Shown here: in pieces, positions 1 to 8,565 of the stretch
Layout: each line of letters starts with the position of its first letter
Position numbering within the stretch: position 1 is the stretch's first letter
NCBI GenBank assembly: GCA_013823635.1
Contig: PNML01000003.1
Span: 1-64,000 of the forward strand
Length of the DNA: 64,000 nucleotides
Reading direction: 5' to 3'
From: Polaromonas sp.
GTDB taxonomy: Bacteria; Pseudomonadota; Gammaproteobacteria; Burkholderiales; Burkholderiaceae_C
Translations under genes and position numbers: made by a program
The notes under the pieces: generated by a model
What the model was told of the DNA's origin: nothing
The model's database searches: none
Seen by the model: only the letters and a program-made list of their open reading frames with translations

Positions 1-84
1 TTGACTGAGCTGACCGACGCGCAAGCCGCCTACATCGGCGTGAGCAAGTCTGGCCCCTACAAGCCCGACACCTACCGCTACTGA
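1..84 (+). CDS. ahcY: Adenosylhomocysteinase, C-terminal end (partial)
   Basis: The first 28 codons of the window are open and end in TGA at 82-84. The encoded tail finishes with GPYKPDTYRY, the very conserved C-terminus of S-adenosylhomocysteine hydrolase, whose last Lys and Tyr contact the NAD cofactor. The enzyme splits S-adenosylhomocysteine to adenosine and homocysteine. The rest of the gene lies upstream of the window. The next genes, tlyA and metF, follow closely on the same strand, so this is probably the head of a methyl-cycle operon. The identification rests only on this short tail and the gene order. Confidence 0.85.
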   Translation: MTELTDAQAAYIGVSKSGPYKPDTYRY

Positions 85-93
85 GCGCGGGCC

Positions 94-891
94 ATGCGCA
101 TTGATCAGTTGCTGGTGCAGCGCGGCCAGGCCGCCAGCCGCTCCCAGGCGCAGCGCCTGGTGGCGGGGGGCGTGCGTTGGCGCTTGCCCCAGCCGGTTGG
201 CAACGCCTGGCGGACCGTGCGCAAAAGCGGTGATGAGGTGCCGGAGACGGCCGAGCTGCAACTCAATGACGACAGCGAAAGCCGTTACGTCTCGCGCGGT
301 GGCCTGAAGCTGGAGGGCGCCTTGGCGGCCACCGGTGTCACCGCCCAGGGCAAATGGTGCCTGGACGTGGGGCAAAGCACCGGTGGCTTCACCGACTGCC
401 TGCTGCAAGCGGGTGCCACCCATGTGGTGGGGGTGGACGTGGGTCACGGCCAGCTGCACCCCAGGCTGCGCGCTGACGCGCGGGTGACCTGCCTGGAAAA
501 GGTCAATGCGCGCGACACAGAATTATTTGATTTGATAGCTAACTATCCAATCAATAAAAGCTCTGGAAGGCAAAAAAATACTGAATTTGACCTGCTGGTC
601 GGCGATGTGTCCTTCATCAGCCTCACCTTGGTGTTGCCCGCATTGGCACCGTTGCTGGCCCCCGATGGAGATCTGCTGTTTCTGGTGAAGCCGCAGTTTG
701 AACTGCAGCCGCAGGACATCGGCAAAGGGGGCCTGGTGCGCGACCCGGCGGCGTACGCCCGGGTGGAGCAACGGCTGCGCCTGGCCTGTGCCGATCTGGG
801 GTGGGTGGTTCAGGCTTGGCTGGACAGCCCCATCGCCGGTGGCGACGGCAACCGAGAATTTTTCATTCACGCCCGGCCAGGCCGGGGGTGA
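94..891 (+). CDS. tlyA: TlyA-family rRNA 2'-O-methyltransferase (hemolysin A family)
   Basis: This is a 265-residue protein with an N-terminal S4 RNA-binding domain (about residues 1-60, beginning MRIDQLLVQRG) and a C-terminal FtsJ/RrmJ-type Rossmann methyltransferase domain. The SAM-binding loop is DVGQSTGGFTDCLLQAGA, and the later motif GDVSFISLTL is typical of the family. Family members methylate ribose 2'-OH groups in 16S and 23S rRNA. The ATG start lies 9 bases after the ahcY stop. At about residues 145-165 the sequence LIANYPINKSSGRQ is an AT-rich insertion between the usual VNARD and FDLLVGDVSF motifs. It coincides with a copy of the dispersed repeat described separately and keeps the frame open. 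Family assignment is firm; the exact rRNA target is not shown. Confidence 0.92.
   Translation: MRIDQLLVQRGQAASRSQAQRLVAGGVRWRLPQPVGNAWRTVRKSGDEVPETAELQLNDDSESRYVSRGGLKLEGALAATGVTAQGKWCLDVGQSTGGFTDCLLQAGATHVVGVDVGHGQLHPRLRADARVTCLEKVNARDTELFDLIANYPINKSSGRQKNTEFDLLVGDVSFISLTLVLPALAPLLAPDGDLLFLVKPQFELQPQDIGKGGLVRDPAAYARVEQRLRLACADLGWVVQAWLDSPIAGGDGNREFFIHARPGRG
521..590 (+). repeat. AT-rich dispersed repeat, copy a, in frame inside tlyA
   Basis: An AT-rich island in a GC-rich gene. It carries the family signature GATAGCT at 534-540, then CCAATCAATAAAAGCTCTGGA and GGCAAAAA. It is read in the gene's sense and encodes IANYPINKSSGRQ. The copy in cca encodes the closely similar IATKPINTSAGSQ in the same element frame. 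Confidence 0.7.
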
Positions 892-920
892 CAACCCGTT
901 TTTAACCAGAGGTGCGGTCC

Positions 921-1760
921 ATGACCCAAGCCCCAAGCTTGCCCATCAGTTTCGAATTTTTTCCGCCCAAAACCCCCGAAGGGGCGGACAAATTGCGCGC
1001 CGTGCGCCAGGCGCTGTACGCCAAGCAGCCGGAATTCTGCTCGGTCACCTTCGGCGCGGGTGGTTCCACCCAGGAGGGCACCTTTGCCACCGTGGGTGAA
1101 ATACTGGCCGAGGGGGTGAGCGCTGCCAGCCATTTCTCCTGCATCGGGGCGACCAAGGCCCGCGTGCGCGAACAGCTGGCCACCTTGCAAGCCATGGGGG
1201 TGCGCCGCCTGGTGGCACTGCGGGGTGATTTGCCCAGCGGCTACGGTGCGGGCGGTGAGTTCACCTACGCCAGTGATCTGGTGGCGTTCATTCGAGCCGA
1301 AACCGGTGACCATTTCCACATCGAGGTGGCGGCCTACCCCGAGATCCACCCCCAGGCCCGCAGCGCCGAGGCCGACCTGAAGGCCTACGTCACCAAGGTC
1401 AAGGCCGGGGCACACAGCGCCATCACCCAGTATTTCTACAACAGCGACGCCTACTTCCGTTTTGTGGAAGACGCCCAGAAGCTGGGGGCCGACGTGCCCG
1501 TGGTGCCCGGCATCATGCCCATCACCAACTCCAGCCAGTTGCTGCGTTTTTCCGACGCCTGCGGCACCGAAATCCCCCGCTGGATACGCCTGCGCCTGCA
1601 AGGCTACGGTGACGACAGCGCGTCCATCAAGGCCTTTGGCCTGGAGGTGGTGACCGACCTGTGCGAGCAGCTGCGCGCCGGTGGCGCACCCGGCCTGCAC
1701 TTTTACAGCATGAACCAGAGCGTGCCCACACTGGCCGTGCTGGCGCAACTGGGCTGGTGA
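921..1760 (+). CDS. metF: 5,10-methylenetetrahydrofolate reductase
   Basis: This 279-residue FAD enzyme reduces 5,10-methylene-THF to 5-methyl-THF, the methyl donor for methionine synthesis. The N-terminus ISFEFFPPKTPEG is the family signature with the catalytic Glu. Other recognised segments are CSVTFGAGGST, ALRGDLP and the FAD-site region ITQYFYNSDAYF. The length is close to E. coli MetF (296 aa). An in-frame GTG at 912 would add three residues, but ATG 921 is preferred because AGAGG at 908-912 sits 8 bases upstream. The gene follows tlyA by 29 bases on the same strand, consistent with an ahcY-tlyA-metF methyl-cycle operon. Confidence 0.96.
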   Translation: MTQAPSLPISFEFFPPKTPEGADKLRAVRQALYAKQPEFCSVTFGAGGSTQEGTFATVGEILAEGVSAASHFSCIGATKARVREQLATLQAMGVRRLVALRGDLPSGYGAGGEFTYASDLVAFIRAETGDHFHIEVAAYPEIHPQARSAEADLKAYVTKVKAGAHSAITQYFYNSDAYFRFVEDAQKLGADVPVVPGIMPITNSSQLLRFSDACGTEIPRWIRLRLQGYGDDSASIKAFGLEVVTDLCEQLRAGGAPGLHFYSMNQSVPTLAVLAQLGW

Positions 1761-1803
1761 TGCCGGTGAGCTCGCTGCCGTGCCCTGGCCGGCCTGACTG
1801 AGC

Positions 1804-2544
1804 ATGGCCCGCCTGACCAGCGCAACGGGGTGGCATGTCTGGTGTGGCGTGGCTTGGGCGATGGCGTTGCTGTGGACATGGCCGTCGGTCCAGGCTGCCG
1901 AGGGGTTGCTGCTGGACACCGATCTGTATGTCCCCGCAGCCTCCGTTGGGCAGCGTCTGCGGCCACCGGTGTCGGAATGGCCCGCCCTTGGTGTGCCCGA
2001 CACCGGCCAACGGGTGCCCGAGCCCACACCCGAGCCCGCCTGGCTGTCGGGCATGGCCTCCATCTACAGCCAGCGCTTCCACGGGCGGCCCACCGCCAGC
2101 GGTGAGCCCTACCTCAGTGACGGCTGGACAGCGGCGCACCGCGACCTCCCTCTGGGCACGCTGCTGAGTGTGCGCAACCCCGCCAACGGCACCGAGGTGG
2201 TGGTGCGCGTGAACGACCGCGGATCCTTCCACGCCAACCGCCTGGTGGACCTGAGCATGGCCGCTGCCCAGCACCTGGGGTTGCTCAGGCAAGGGGTGGC
2301 GGTGGTGGTGATTCGCCCGCTGTCCGCCGACCAGGCCGATCGCCGGGCGCTGGGGCCGCAGCCAGCCGGCGTCCAGCTGGTAGCGGCAGGTGCCTTGGCC
2401 GATCCGCCGGATGCGCCGCAGGCCGGGGCTGGCCCGGGCAGGGCGTCCACCAAGGGTCGCCAGCGGGCTGTGCCCCGACACCGTGCCACCTCGCCCAAAC
2501 AGGCCCGCCCCTCACCGCGCGCCAACCGAGCGGCCAAGCGTTGA
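1804..2544 (+). CDS. rlpA: RlpA-like septal ring lytic transglycosylase family protein
   Basis: The 246-residue product begins with a signal peptide (hydrophobic segment about residues 15-30, then SVQAAEG). A double-psi beta-barrel domain spans about residues 80-175, with SGMASIYSQRFHGRPTASGE, AAHRDLPLGT and VRVNDRGSF. The His of AAHRDLP and the Asp of VNDRG match the residues needed for activity in characterised RlpA enzymes. RlpA cleaves naked glycan strands at the division septum. There is no C-terminal SPOR domain; the tail is an Arg/Pro/Ala-rich, probably disordered extension. No lipobox was seen, so it looks periplasmic rather than a lipoprotein. The domain call is firm, the septal role inferred. 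Confidence 0.85.
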   Translation: MARLTSATGWHVWCGVAWAMALLWTWPSVQAAEGLLLDTDLYVPAASVGQRLRPPVSEWPALGVPDTGQRVPEPTPEPAWLSGMASIYSQRFHGRPTASGEPYLSDGWTAAHRDLPLGTLLSVRNPANGTEVVVRVNDRGSFHANRLVDLSMAAAQHLGLLRQGVAVVVIRPLSADQADRRALGPQPAGVQLVAAGALADPPDAPQAGAGPGRASTKGRQRAVPRHRATSPKQARPSPRANRAAKR

Positions 2545-2780
2545 CCCGGTGCCGCGCCGCGACAGGGCGAACGGCTTGTCCACACGGATGCGGGTTATCC
2601 CTGCCATCTGGGGTCAAACCTGTGAATAACTCCGGGACAGTGCGTGGAGCGACCGCCACAGTCCGCGCCAGGCCTGGGGCGCCCCTGCGGTGCCCAAAAA
2701 ACAGGCAGCGGAAGGGCTGGCTACACTGACCGGTTGCCGATGCGCTGCACCGCAGATCCTTCAACCTCAGGAGACACACC

Positions 2781-4064
2781 ATGAAACTCGAGACCGTTGC
2801 CGTCCACGGCGGCTACACGCCCGACCCCACCACCAAATCCGCCGCCGTGCCGCTGTACCAGACGGTGGCCTATGCCTTCGACAACGCCCAGCACGGTGCC
2901 GACCTGTTCGACCTGAAGGTGGCGGGCAACATCTACAGCCGCATCATGAACCCCACCAATGACGTGCTGGAAAAGCGCGTGGCTGAGCTGGAGGGTGGCA
3001 TTGCGGCGCTGGCCATGGCCTCGGGCATGGCGGCCATCACCGCCGCCATCCAGACCATTGCCGAAACGGGCGACAACATCGTGTCGGCCAGCACGCTGTA
3101 CGGCGGCACCTACAACCTGTTTGCCCATACCTTCCCGCAGCAGGGCATTGAGGTGCGCTTTGCCGACCCGCGCGACCCCGCCAGCTTTGCCGCGCTGATG
3201 GACGAGCGCACCAAAGCCGTGTTTTGCGAATCGGTGGGTAACCCCCTGGGCAATGTGACCGACATCGCCGCGCTGGCCGCCGTGGCCCATGCGCACGGCG
3301 TGCCGCTGATCGTGGACAACACCGTGCCCAGCCCCTACCTCTGCCGCCCCATCGAGCACGGTGCCGACATCGTGGTGCATGCGCTGACCAAGTACATGAA
3401 CGGCCACGGCAACAGCATCGGCGGCATCATTGTCGACAGCGGCAAGTTCCCGTGGGCCGAGCACAAGGCCCGCTTCAAGCGCCTGAACGAACCCGACGTG
3501 AGCTACCACGGCGTGGTGTACACCGAGGCCCTGGGGGCTGCTGCCTACATCGGCCGCGCCCGTGTGGTGCCGCTGCGCAACATGGGCGCGGCCCTGTCGC
3601 CCTTCAATGCCTGGCTGACGCTGCAGGGCATCGAAACCCTGCCGCTGCGCATGGACCGCATCTGTGACAACACGCTGGCGCTGGCGAAGCGGCTGCAAGC
3701 CCACGACAAGGTGGAGTGGGTGCGCTACGCCGGTTTGCCCGACCACCCCGACCACGCCGTGGCCCAGCGCCAGATGGGTGGCCGTGCCTCGGGCATCCTG
3801 TCCTTCGGCCTCAAAACGGCTGACGCCGATCCCCGCGCCGCCGGTGCCCGCTTCCTGGATGCGCTCAAGCTGTTCACCCGCCTGGTGAACATCGGTGACG
3901 CCAAATCGCTGGCCACCCACCCCGCGTCCACCACCCACCGCCAGCTCAACCCCACCGAGCTGGCCAAGGCCGGTGTGAGCGAGAACATGGTGCGCCTGTC
4001 CGTGGGCATCGAGCACATCGACGACCTGATGGCCGACCTGGAGCAGGCGCTGGCGGCGGTCTGA
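2781..4064 (+). CDS. metY: O-acetylhomoserine sulfhydrylase (Cys/Met metabolism PLP enzyme)
   Basis: This 427-residue PLP enzyme belongs to the cystathionine gamma-synthase family and most resembles O-acetylhomoserine aminocarboxypropyltransferase, which makes homocysteine from O-acetylhomoserine and sulfide. N-terminal landmarks are TVAVHGGYTPDPTT, SAAVPLYQT, YSRIMNPT and ALAMASGMAA. The PLP lysine is in HALTKYMNGHGNSIGG. The longer length and the NSIGG motif favour MetY over MetB or MetC. The start is supported by CAGGAGA just upstream. It lies near metF and ahcY but with its own 236-base leader, in which no recognisable SAM riboswitch or strong promoter was found by eye. Confidence 0.93.
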   Translation: MKLETVAVHGGYTPDPTTKSAAVPLYQTVAYAFDNAQHGADLFDLKVAGNIYSRIMNPTNDVLEKRVAELEGGIAALAMASGMAAITAAIQTIAETGDNIVSASTLYGGTYNLFAHTFPQQGIEVRFADPRDPASFAALMDERTKAVFCESVGNPLGNVTDIAALAAVAHAHGVPLIVDNTVPSPYLCRPIEHGADIVVHALTKYMNGHGNSIGGIIVDSGKFPWAEHKARFKRLNEPDVSYHGVVYTEALGAAAYIGRARVVPLRNMGAALSPFNAWLTLQGIETLPLRMDRICDNTLALAKRLQAHDKVEWVRYAGLPDHPDHAVAQRQMGGRASGILSFGLKTADADPRAAGARFLDALKLFTRLVNIGDAKSLATHPASTTHRQLNPTELAKAGVSENMVRLSVGIEHIDDLMADLEQALAAV

Positions 4065-4149
4065 CCCCCTCCCGCCGGGCGAGCCGGGGCGCTGGCCCCA
4101 GCCACCGCCGCGCAGCGGGCTTGCAGCCTGCGTGACAGTGTTGTTCTTC

Positions 4150-4172
4150 AAGGGCGGTCACCATCCGCCCTT
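4150..4172 (+). terminator. Hairpin after metY, possible terminator
   Basis: AAGGGCGG at 4150-4157 pairs with CCGCCCTT at 4165-4172 around a 7-base loop and is followed by a T-rich stretch (GTTCGTTGTT). It lies between the metY stop and the next gene's ribosome binding site. The T tract is interrupted, so it may be a weak terminator. Confidence 0.45.
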
Positions 4173-4195
4173 GTTCGTTGTTGGAGCCTGTTCAT

Positions 4196-5323
4196 ATGCC
4201 TTCGTTGTTTGATCCCCTGCGCGTTGGTGCGTGGCACCTGAAAAACCGCATCGCCATGGCCCCGCTCACGCGCAACCGTGCGCCGGGTGCCGTGCCGCAG
4301 GCCATCACCGCCACCTATTACGCGCAGCGCGCCAGCGCGGGCCTGCTCATCACCGAGGCCACGGCCATCAGCCACCAGGCCCAGGGTTATGCGGACGTGC
4401 CCGGTCTGTACGCGCCCGAGCAGGTGGCCGCCTGGCGCACCGTGACCGACGCGGTGCATGCCGCGGGCGGCTGCATCGTCACCCAGCTGTGGCATGTGGG
4501 CCGGGTGTCTCACACCTCGTTGCAGCCGGGTGAGGGTGCGCCGGTGGCCCCGTCGGCCATTGCCGCCAAAACCAAAACCGTGCTGCTGGACAACGGCGTG
4601 CCTCGGTTTGAAGACACCTCGGTGCCCCGCGCGCTGGCGCTGGACGAGTTGCCCGGCATCGTCGCCGACTACCGCCGCGCCGCCCGCGCCGCGCTGGACG
4701 CGGGTTTTGACGGGGTGGAAATCCACGCCGCCAACGGCTATTTGCTGGACCAATTCCTGAAAACTGGTGCCAACCAGCGCGCCGATGCCTATGGTGGCCC
4801 CATCGAGCACCGCGCCCGCCTGCTGCTGGAGGTGGCGCAGGCCATCACCGACGAGATCGGTGGGTCGCGCACCGGCATCCGCCTGTCACCTGTCACCCCC
4901 GCCAACGACATCGCCGATGCCGACCCCCAGCCGCTGTTCGAGCATGTGCTGCGTTGCCTGGCCCCGCTGGGCCTGGCCTATGTGCACGTCATCGAAGGTT
5001 CCACGGGCGGCCCCCGCGACCTGCCCGAGCGACCGTTCGACTACGCCGCTGCCCAGGCCGCTTACCGCAGCGCAGGCGGGCAGGGCGCGTGGATGGTGAA
5101 CAACGGCTACACCCGCGAGCTGGCCGACGCCGCCCTCACCGACGGTGCCGACCTGGTGGCGTTTGGCCGCCCCTTCATTGCCAATCCCGACTTGCTGGAG
5201 CGCCTGCGCACCGGCGCACCGCTGAACCCCAACGACCGCAGCACCTGGTACGGCGGTGGCGAGCGCGGCTACACCGACTACCCGACACTGACGGCAGGTC
5301 ATGCCGCCGGGAGCGCCGCATGA
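4196..5323 (+). CDS. Old yellow enzyme family alkene reductase (NemA-like)
   Basis: This 375-residue FMN-dependent TIM-barrel oxidoreductase starts MPSLFDPLRVGAWHLKNRI. It has the family segments MAPLTRNRA, QLWHVGRVSH, the catalytic-region AANGYLLDQF, and GGPIEHRARLLLEV. Such enzymes reduce activated C=C bonds, nitro groups or nitrate esters with NAD(P)H. An in-frame TTG at 4178 is possible, but GGAG at 4183-4186 sits 9 bases before ATG 4196, so the ATG is chosen. Its TGA overlaps the next start codon (ATGA), suggesting translational coupling to the Nudix gene. The natural substrate cannot be told from sequence. Confidence 0.92.
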   Translation: MPSLFDPLRVGAWHLKNRIAMAPLTRNRAPGAVPQAITATYYAQRASAGLLITEATAISHQAQGYADVPGLYAPEQVAAWRTVTDAVHAAGGCIVTQLWHVGRVSHTSLQPGEGAPVAPSAIAAKTKTVLLDNGVPRFEDTSVPRALALDELPGIVADYRRAARAALDAGFDGVEIHAANGYLLDQFLKTGANQRADAYGGPIEHRARLLLEVAQAITDEIGGSRTGIRLSPVTPANDIADADPQPLFEHVLRCLAPLGLAYVHVIEGSTGGPRDLPERPFDYAAAQAAYRSAGGQGAWMVNNGYTRELADAALTDGADLVAFGRPFIANPDLLERLRTGAPLNPNDRSTWYGGGERGYTDYPTLTAGHAAGSAA

Positions 5324-6165
5324 CCCCGTCCGCACAGCCCGTGGGCGCCGTGGCCGAACACATCGAACGGAGCGAGGGCATGCAAATCACCTCGCACATC
5401 GTCACCACGCCGCCGCGTGATGCCGCCACCGTGGTGCTGTTGCGCGACGGGACTGAGGGCCTGGAGGTGTTTCTGATGAAGCGCGCCGCCCAGTCGGACG
5501 TGCTGGGCGGCGCCTATGTGTTCCCCGGCGGCAAGGTGGACGGGGCCGATGCCGCCGCTGCCCAGGCCTTGCTGGCCGATGCCGCCCACCACGCCCTGGT
5601 GCCGCGCCTGGGCGAGCCCGACCTGGCCGCTGACGTGGCCGCCGCGTTTTACGTGGCCGCCGTGCGCGAGGCGTTCGAGGAGTGCGGCGTGCAGCTGGCC
5701 GCCGCTGACCTGTTCCCCTGGGTGCGCTGGATCACGCCGCGCCAGGCCTCGCTGATGAACAAGCGCTTCGACACCCGCTTTTTTCTGGCCGCGATGCCGT
5801 CGGGCCAGGACGCCGCCCACGACAACCACGAAACCACCGCCAGCGCCTGGATGACCCCGCGCGAGGCACTCACCCGCTACTGGGCGCGCGAGTTCGACAT
5901 GGCGCCGCCACAGATCATGAGCCTGGTGCACCTGGGCCGCCATGCCACCGCGGCCAGTGCGCTGGCCGAGGCGCAGACGCGCCTGCCGCCCACCATCGAG
6001 CCCGCGCCGTTCGACCACGAGGGCATGCGCGTCATTTGCTACCCCGGCGACGAGCGCCACCCGGTGGCGTTGCAAGCCGTGCCTGGCCCCACCCGGCTGA
6101 TGTTTCGCAACCGGCGTTTCGAGCCATCTTCCGGCACGCTGGAAGAGTTGTTGGCCGGGTGGTGA
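5320..6165 (+). CDS. Nudix hydrolase, NUDT19/CoA-diphosphatase-like subgroup
   Basis: The product is 281 residues from ATG 5320, which overlaps the upstream stop. A second in-frame ATG at 5380 has a better ribosome binding site (GGAG, 7-8 bases upstream) and would give 261 residues. The Nudix motif is split: AYVFPGGKVDG is followed, after an insertion of about 35 residues, by VREAFEECGVQL, which carries the REAxEE metal-binding core. This long insertion is typical of the NUDT8/NUDT19 group that hydrolyses CoA and related pyrophosphates. Substrate is inferred from the subgroup only. The gene is coupled to the old yellow enzyme gene and converges with the MATE gene. Confidence 0.85.
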   Translation: MTPSAQPVGAVAEHIERSEGMQITSHIVTTPPRDAATVVLLRDGTEGLEVFLMKRAAQSDVLGGAYVFPGGKVDGADAAAAQALLADAAHHALVPRLGEPDLAADVAAAFYVAAVREAFEECGVQLAAADLFPWVRWITPRQASLMNKRFDTRFFLAAMPSGQDAAHDNHETTASAWMTPREALTRYWAREFDMAPPQIMSLVHLGRHATAASALAEAQTRLPPTIEPAPFDHEGMRVICYPGDERHPVALQAVPGPTRLMFRNRRFEPSSGTLEELLAGW

Positions 6166-6198
6166 TGGCCGCTGGCGGCGGCGTGTGCCCTGGCTGGG

Positions 6199-7590
6199 TC
6201 ACGCGGCGGCCCGGTGCGTCAGCACCCACCAGCGCCGGGTCAGCATCACGGCAGCAGCACTGAGCCCGGTGAGCAAACCCAGCCACACGCCGGTGCCGCC
6301 CCAGCCCAGGCCAAACGCAAACCAGGCGCTCAGCGGGATGCCAAATCCCCAGTAGCCCATTGCCGCGATCCACATGGGCACCCGCGTGTCGTGGAGCCCG
6401 CGCAACATGCCAGCGGCCACGGCCTGGGCACCGTCCACCACCTGGAACAGCGCGGCCAGCAACAAAAATTGCACCGCCAGCGCCACCACCGGTCCGTTGC
6501 TGGGGAGGTTCACATCCACAAAGGCCCGCACCAGCGTCAACGGTGTGGCCAGCATCACCACCGCCATGGCGGCCATGAAGCCCACGCCCAGCACAAACGC
6601 ACTCCAGCCCGCGCGGGCCACGTCGGCATGCCGACCGGCACCCTGGGCCATCGCCACGCGGATGGTGGCCACCTGGCCAAAGCTCAGTGGCACCATGAAG
6701 CTCATGGACGCGATCTGCACCGCCACGGCGTGGGCGGCCAGTTCGTGGGGGCCGATGAGTCCCATCATCATCACCGCGGCGTAGAAAATGCTGGTTTCAA
6801 AGGCAAAGGTCAGTCCGATGGGCAGCCCCAGTTTGACCATGGCTTTCAGGCGGCTGGGCTCCAGTTGGCCGTCGGCGCGCAGCAGGTGGTAGGGCCGCAG
6901 CACCGGGTGCCAGCGCACCACGGCGGCCAGTCCGGCGAACATGAACAGGCTGCACAGCGTGGTGGCCAGGCCTGCACCGGGCAGGCCCAGTGCGGGGAGC
7001 CCCAGTTGCCCGAACATCAGCGCCCAGGCCAGTGCCGCATTCACGGCAATCGCCAGCAAGGCCACCAGCAGCGTCCAGCGCTGCAGCCCGGTGGCGGCCA
7101 GCAGCGACCGCAGCACCAAAAACCCCAGGTAGGGCAACAAGGCCCATTGCAGCGTGCGCATGAAGCTGGCGGCCAGGGCAGAGGCTGCAGCCGACTGCCC
7201 CATGGCCAACAAAATGACCTCGGTGTGCCACAGCACTGCCCACACCGGCAGGCACACCAACAGCGCCAGCCACAGGCCCTGGTGAATGAGCAGGCGCACC
7301 TCGCGCAAGGGGCGTTTGCGTCGGCCCAGCGCGGACGACACCAGTGGCAGGGCGGCCGAGACCACGCCCATGCAGAAAATCATGAACCCGTGGTAGAGCG
7401 CGGTGGTCAATGCGCCGGCGGCCAGTGCGGTGGCCCCCAGGCGTCCCATCAGCGCCACGTCGGTGGCCGACAGGGCGGCCTGTGCCAGGTTGGCCAGCAC
7501 CATGGGCCAGCCCAGCACCAGCGAAGCGCGGAGCTCTGTCCCCCAGTTCGGCGGCGCCGGGGAGATTGAATTTTCAATAAAATTGGCCAT
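6199..7590 (-). CDS. MATE-family multidrug efflux transporter (NorM-like)
   Basis: This 463-residue inner-membrane protein has about 12 hydrophobic segments in two repeated halves. Family signatures include GWPMVLANLAQAALSATD, LMGRLGATALAAG and the second-half LRGLHDTRVPMW. MATE carriers export cationic drugs in exchange for Na+ or H+. The assigned ATG (7588-7590) and the first residues MANFIENSI lie within AT-rich repeat copy b, so the repeat appears to supply the start codon. No better ATG occurs before the first membrane segment; a downstream GTG cannot be excluded. It converges with the Nudix gene and follows rlmJ on the same strand. Confidence 0.9.
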   Translation of the reverse strand: MANFIENSISPAPPNWGTELRASLVLGWPMVLANLAQAALSATDVALMGRLGATALAAGALTTALYHGFMIFCMGVVSAALPLVSSALGRRKRPLREVRLLIHQGLWLALLVCLPVWAVLWHTEVILLAMGQSAAASALAASFMRTLQWALLPYLGFLVLRSLLAATGLQRWTLLVALLAIAVNAALAWALMFGQLGLPALGLPGAGLATTLCSLFMFAGLAAVVRWHPVLRPYHLLRADGQLEPSRLKAMVKLGLPIGLTFAFETSIFYAAVMMMGLIGPHELAAHAVAVQIASMSFMVPLSFGQVATIRVAMAQGAGRHADVARAGWSAFVLGVGFMAAMAVVMLATPLTLVRAFVDVNLPSNGPVVALAVQFLLLAALFQVVDGAQAVAAGMLRGLHDTRVPMWIAAMGYWGFGIPLSAWFAFGLGWGGTGVWLGLLTGLSAAAVMLTRRWWVLTHRAAA

Positions 7591-7623
7591 CAGCGCTTGA
7601 TTGATAAGCGCCGGTAGCTATGG
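7570..7623 (-). repeat. AT-rich dispersed repeat, copy b (most intact palindrome)
   Basis: Read on the minus strand it begins ATAGCT, and a perfect 6-bp stem GCGCTT/AAGCGC (7593-7598 with 7606-7611, 7-base loop) is followed by GCTGATGGCCAATTTT. This is the clearest copy of the family. Its GATGG contributes the start codon of the MATE gene, and it fills the gap between rlmJ and that gene. Confidence 0.75.
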
Positions 7624-7647
7624 AAACAGGTGGCGCTGTGTGGTGAC

Positions 7648-8565
7648 TCAGCGACCCTGCTCCAGCACGAAGCCAGCGTGTTCGTCCTGCGCCATGGCCT
7701 TGGCCAAGTGTGGCAGGGACTCTTTCAGCGCGGGGGCCAGCACAAACGGCGGGTTGACCACAAACACCCCACTGCCCGACAGGCCCACGGGCACACCGCG
7801 TGCGTTGCTTTGGCCTGACTTGGTGCTCAGGCTGGCGTACAGCCAGGGTTTGCCTGCACGCGCCGCGGCGTTTTTCAGCTTGCGCGGCAGGTCGTGGGCT
7901 TCCGGGCGGGCCACGATGGGGTGCCAGATCAGCACGCTGCCGGTGGCAAAGCGGGTGAGTGCCTCGGTCAGCAGGTCGACCACCTTGCCGTAGTCACTCT
8001 TGATTTCGTAGCTGGGGTCGCACACCAGCAAACCCCGGCGGGATGGTGGTGGCAACAGGGCGCGAACACCCGCAAAGCCGTCGGCCACACGCAGCGTCAT
8101 GATGCGGCGGCTGTCGCGCTGCGCCACCAGGCCGCGCAGCAACCGCTGGTCGGTGGGGTGCACTTCAAACACATGGGCACGGTCTTGTTCGCGCAGCAGA
8201 CGCTCCGTGATCAAGGGTGAGCCGGGGTAGTTGCGCAGCTTGACGGGGCCGGTGGTGGGACCGCCCTTGGGGGCGGGGTTGAAGCCGCGCAGCACGGCGA
8301 GGTAGTCATCCACCAGGCTGCCCATGCCGCTGCTGGCGCTGGGCAGTTGGCCGTCTTTGAGCAGGCTGAAAATGCCCGCGGCGGCCTCGCCGCTGGTGCG
8401 GGCCTGGTCACCATCCAGACGGTACAAACCGGCGCCCGCGTGTGTGTCGATCACCGACAAAGCGGTGTCCTTTTGCGTCATGTAGCGAAGCATGGCCACC
8501 AGAATGCTGTGTTTGAGCACATCGGCGTGGTTGCCCGCGTGAAAGGCGTGTCGGTAACTGAACAT
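7648..8565 (-). CDS. rlmJ: 23S rRNA (adenine2030-N6)-methyltransferase
   Basis: This is a 305-residue protein slightly longer than E. coli RlmJ (280 aa). The N-terminus MFSYRHAFHAGNHADVLKH is diagnostic of the family. The SAM region VIDTHAGAGLYRL and the catalytic-loop equivalent VCDPSYEIKSDY (a DPPY-like motif) are present. RlmJ methylates A2030 of 23S rRNA and was once linked to the use of extracellular DNA as a carbon source (ComJ/YhiR). The gene is transcribed toward the MATE gene with an AT-rich repeat between them. Confidence 0.94.
   Translation of the reverse strand: MFSYRHAFHAGNHADVLKHSILVAMLRYMTQKDTALSVIDTHAGAGLYRLDGDQARTSGEAAAGIFSLLKDGQLPSASSGMGSLVDDYLAVLRGFNPAPKGGPTTGPVKLRNYPGSPLITERLLREQDRAHVFEVHPTDQRLLRGLVAQRDSRRIMTLRVADGFAGVRALLPPPSRRGLLVCDPSYEIKSDYGKVVDLLTEALTRFATGSVLIWHPIVARPEAHDLPRKLKNAAARAGKPWLYASLSTKSGQSNARGVPVGLSGSGVFVVNPPFVLAPALKESLPHLAKAMAQDEHAGFVLEQGR

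Noticed and set aside
2545-2780. Possible SAM riboswitch or DnaA boxes in the metY leader
   Set aside because: TTATCC and TGTGAATAAC resemble parts of DnaA boxes but are isolated, and no paired structure typical of SAM riboswitches was found by eye.
5380-5382. Internal ATG as the sole start of the Nudix gene
   Set aside because: Not excluded (good ribosome binding site), but ATG 5320 overlaps the upstream stop in the usual coupled manner, so the longer form is annotated and the alternative noted.
6214-7569. 451-codon frame antisense to the MATE gene
   Set aside because: His/Gln/Gly-rich composition, no start context, and the opposite strand encodes a convincing 12-segment transporter.
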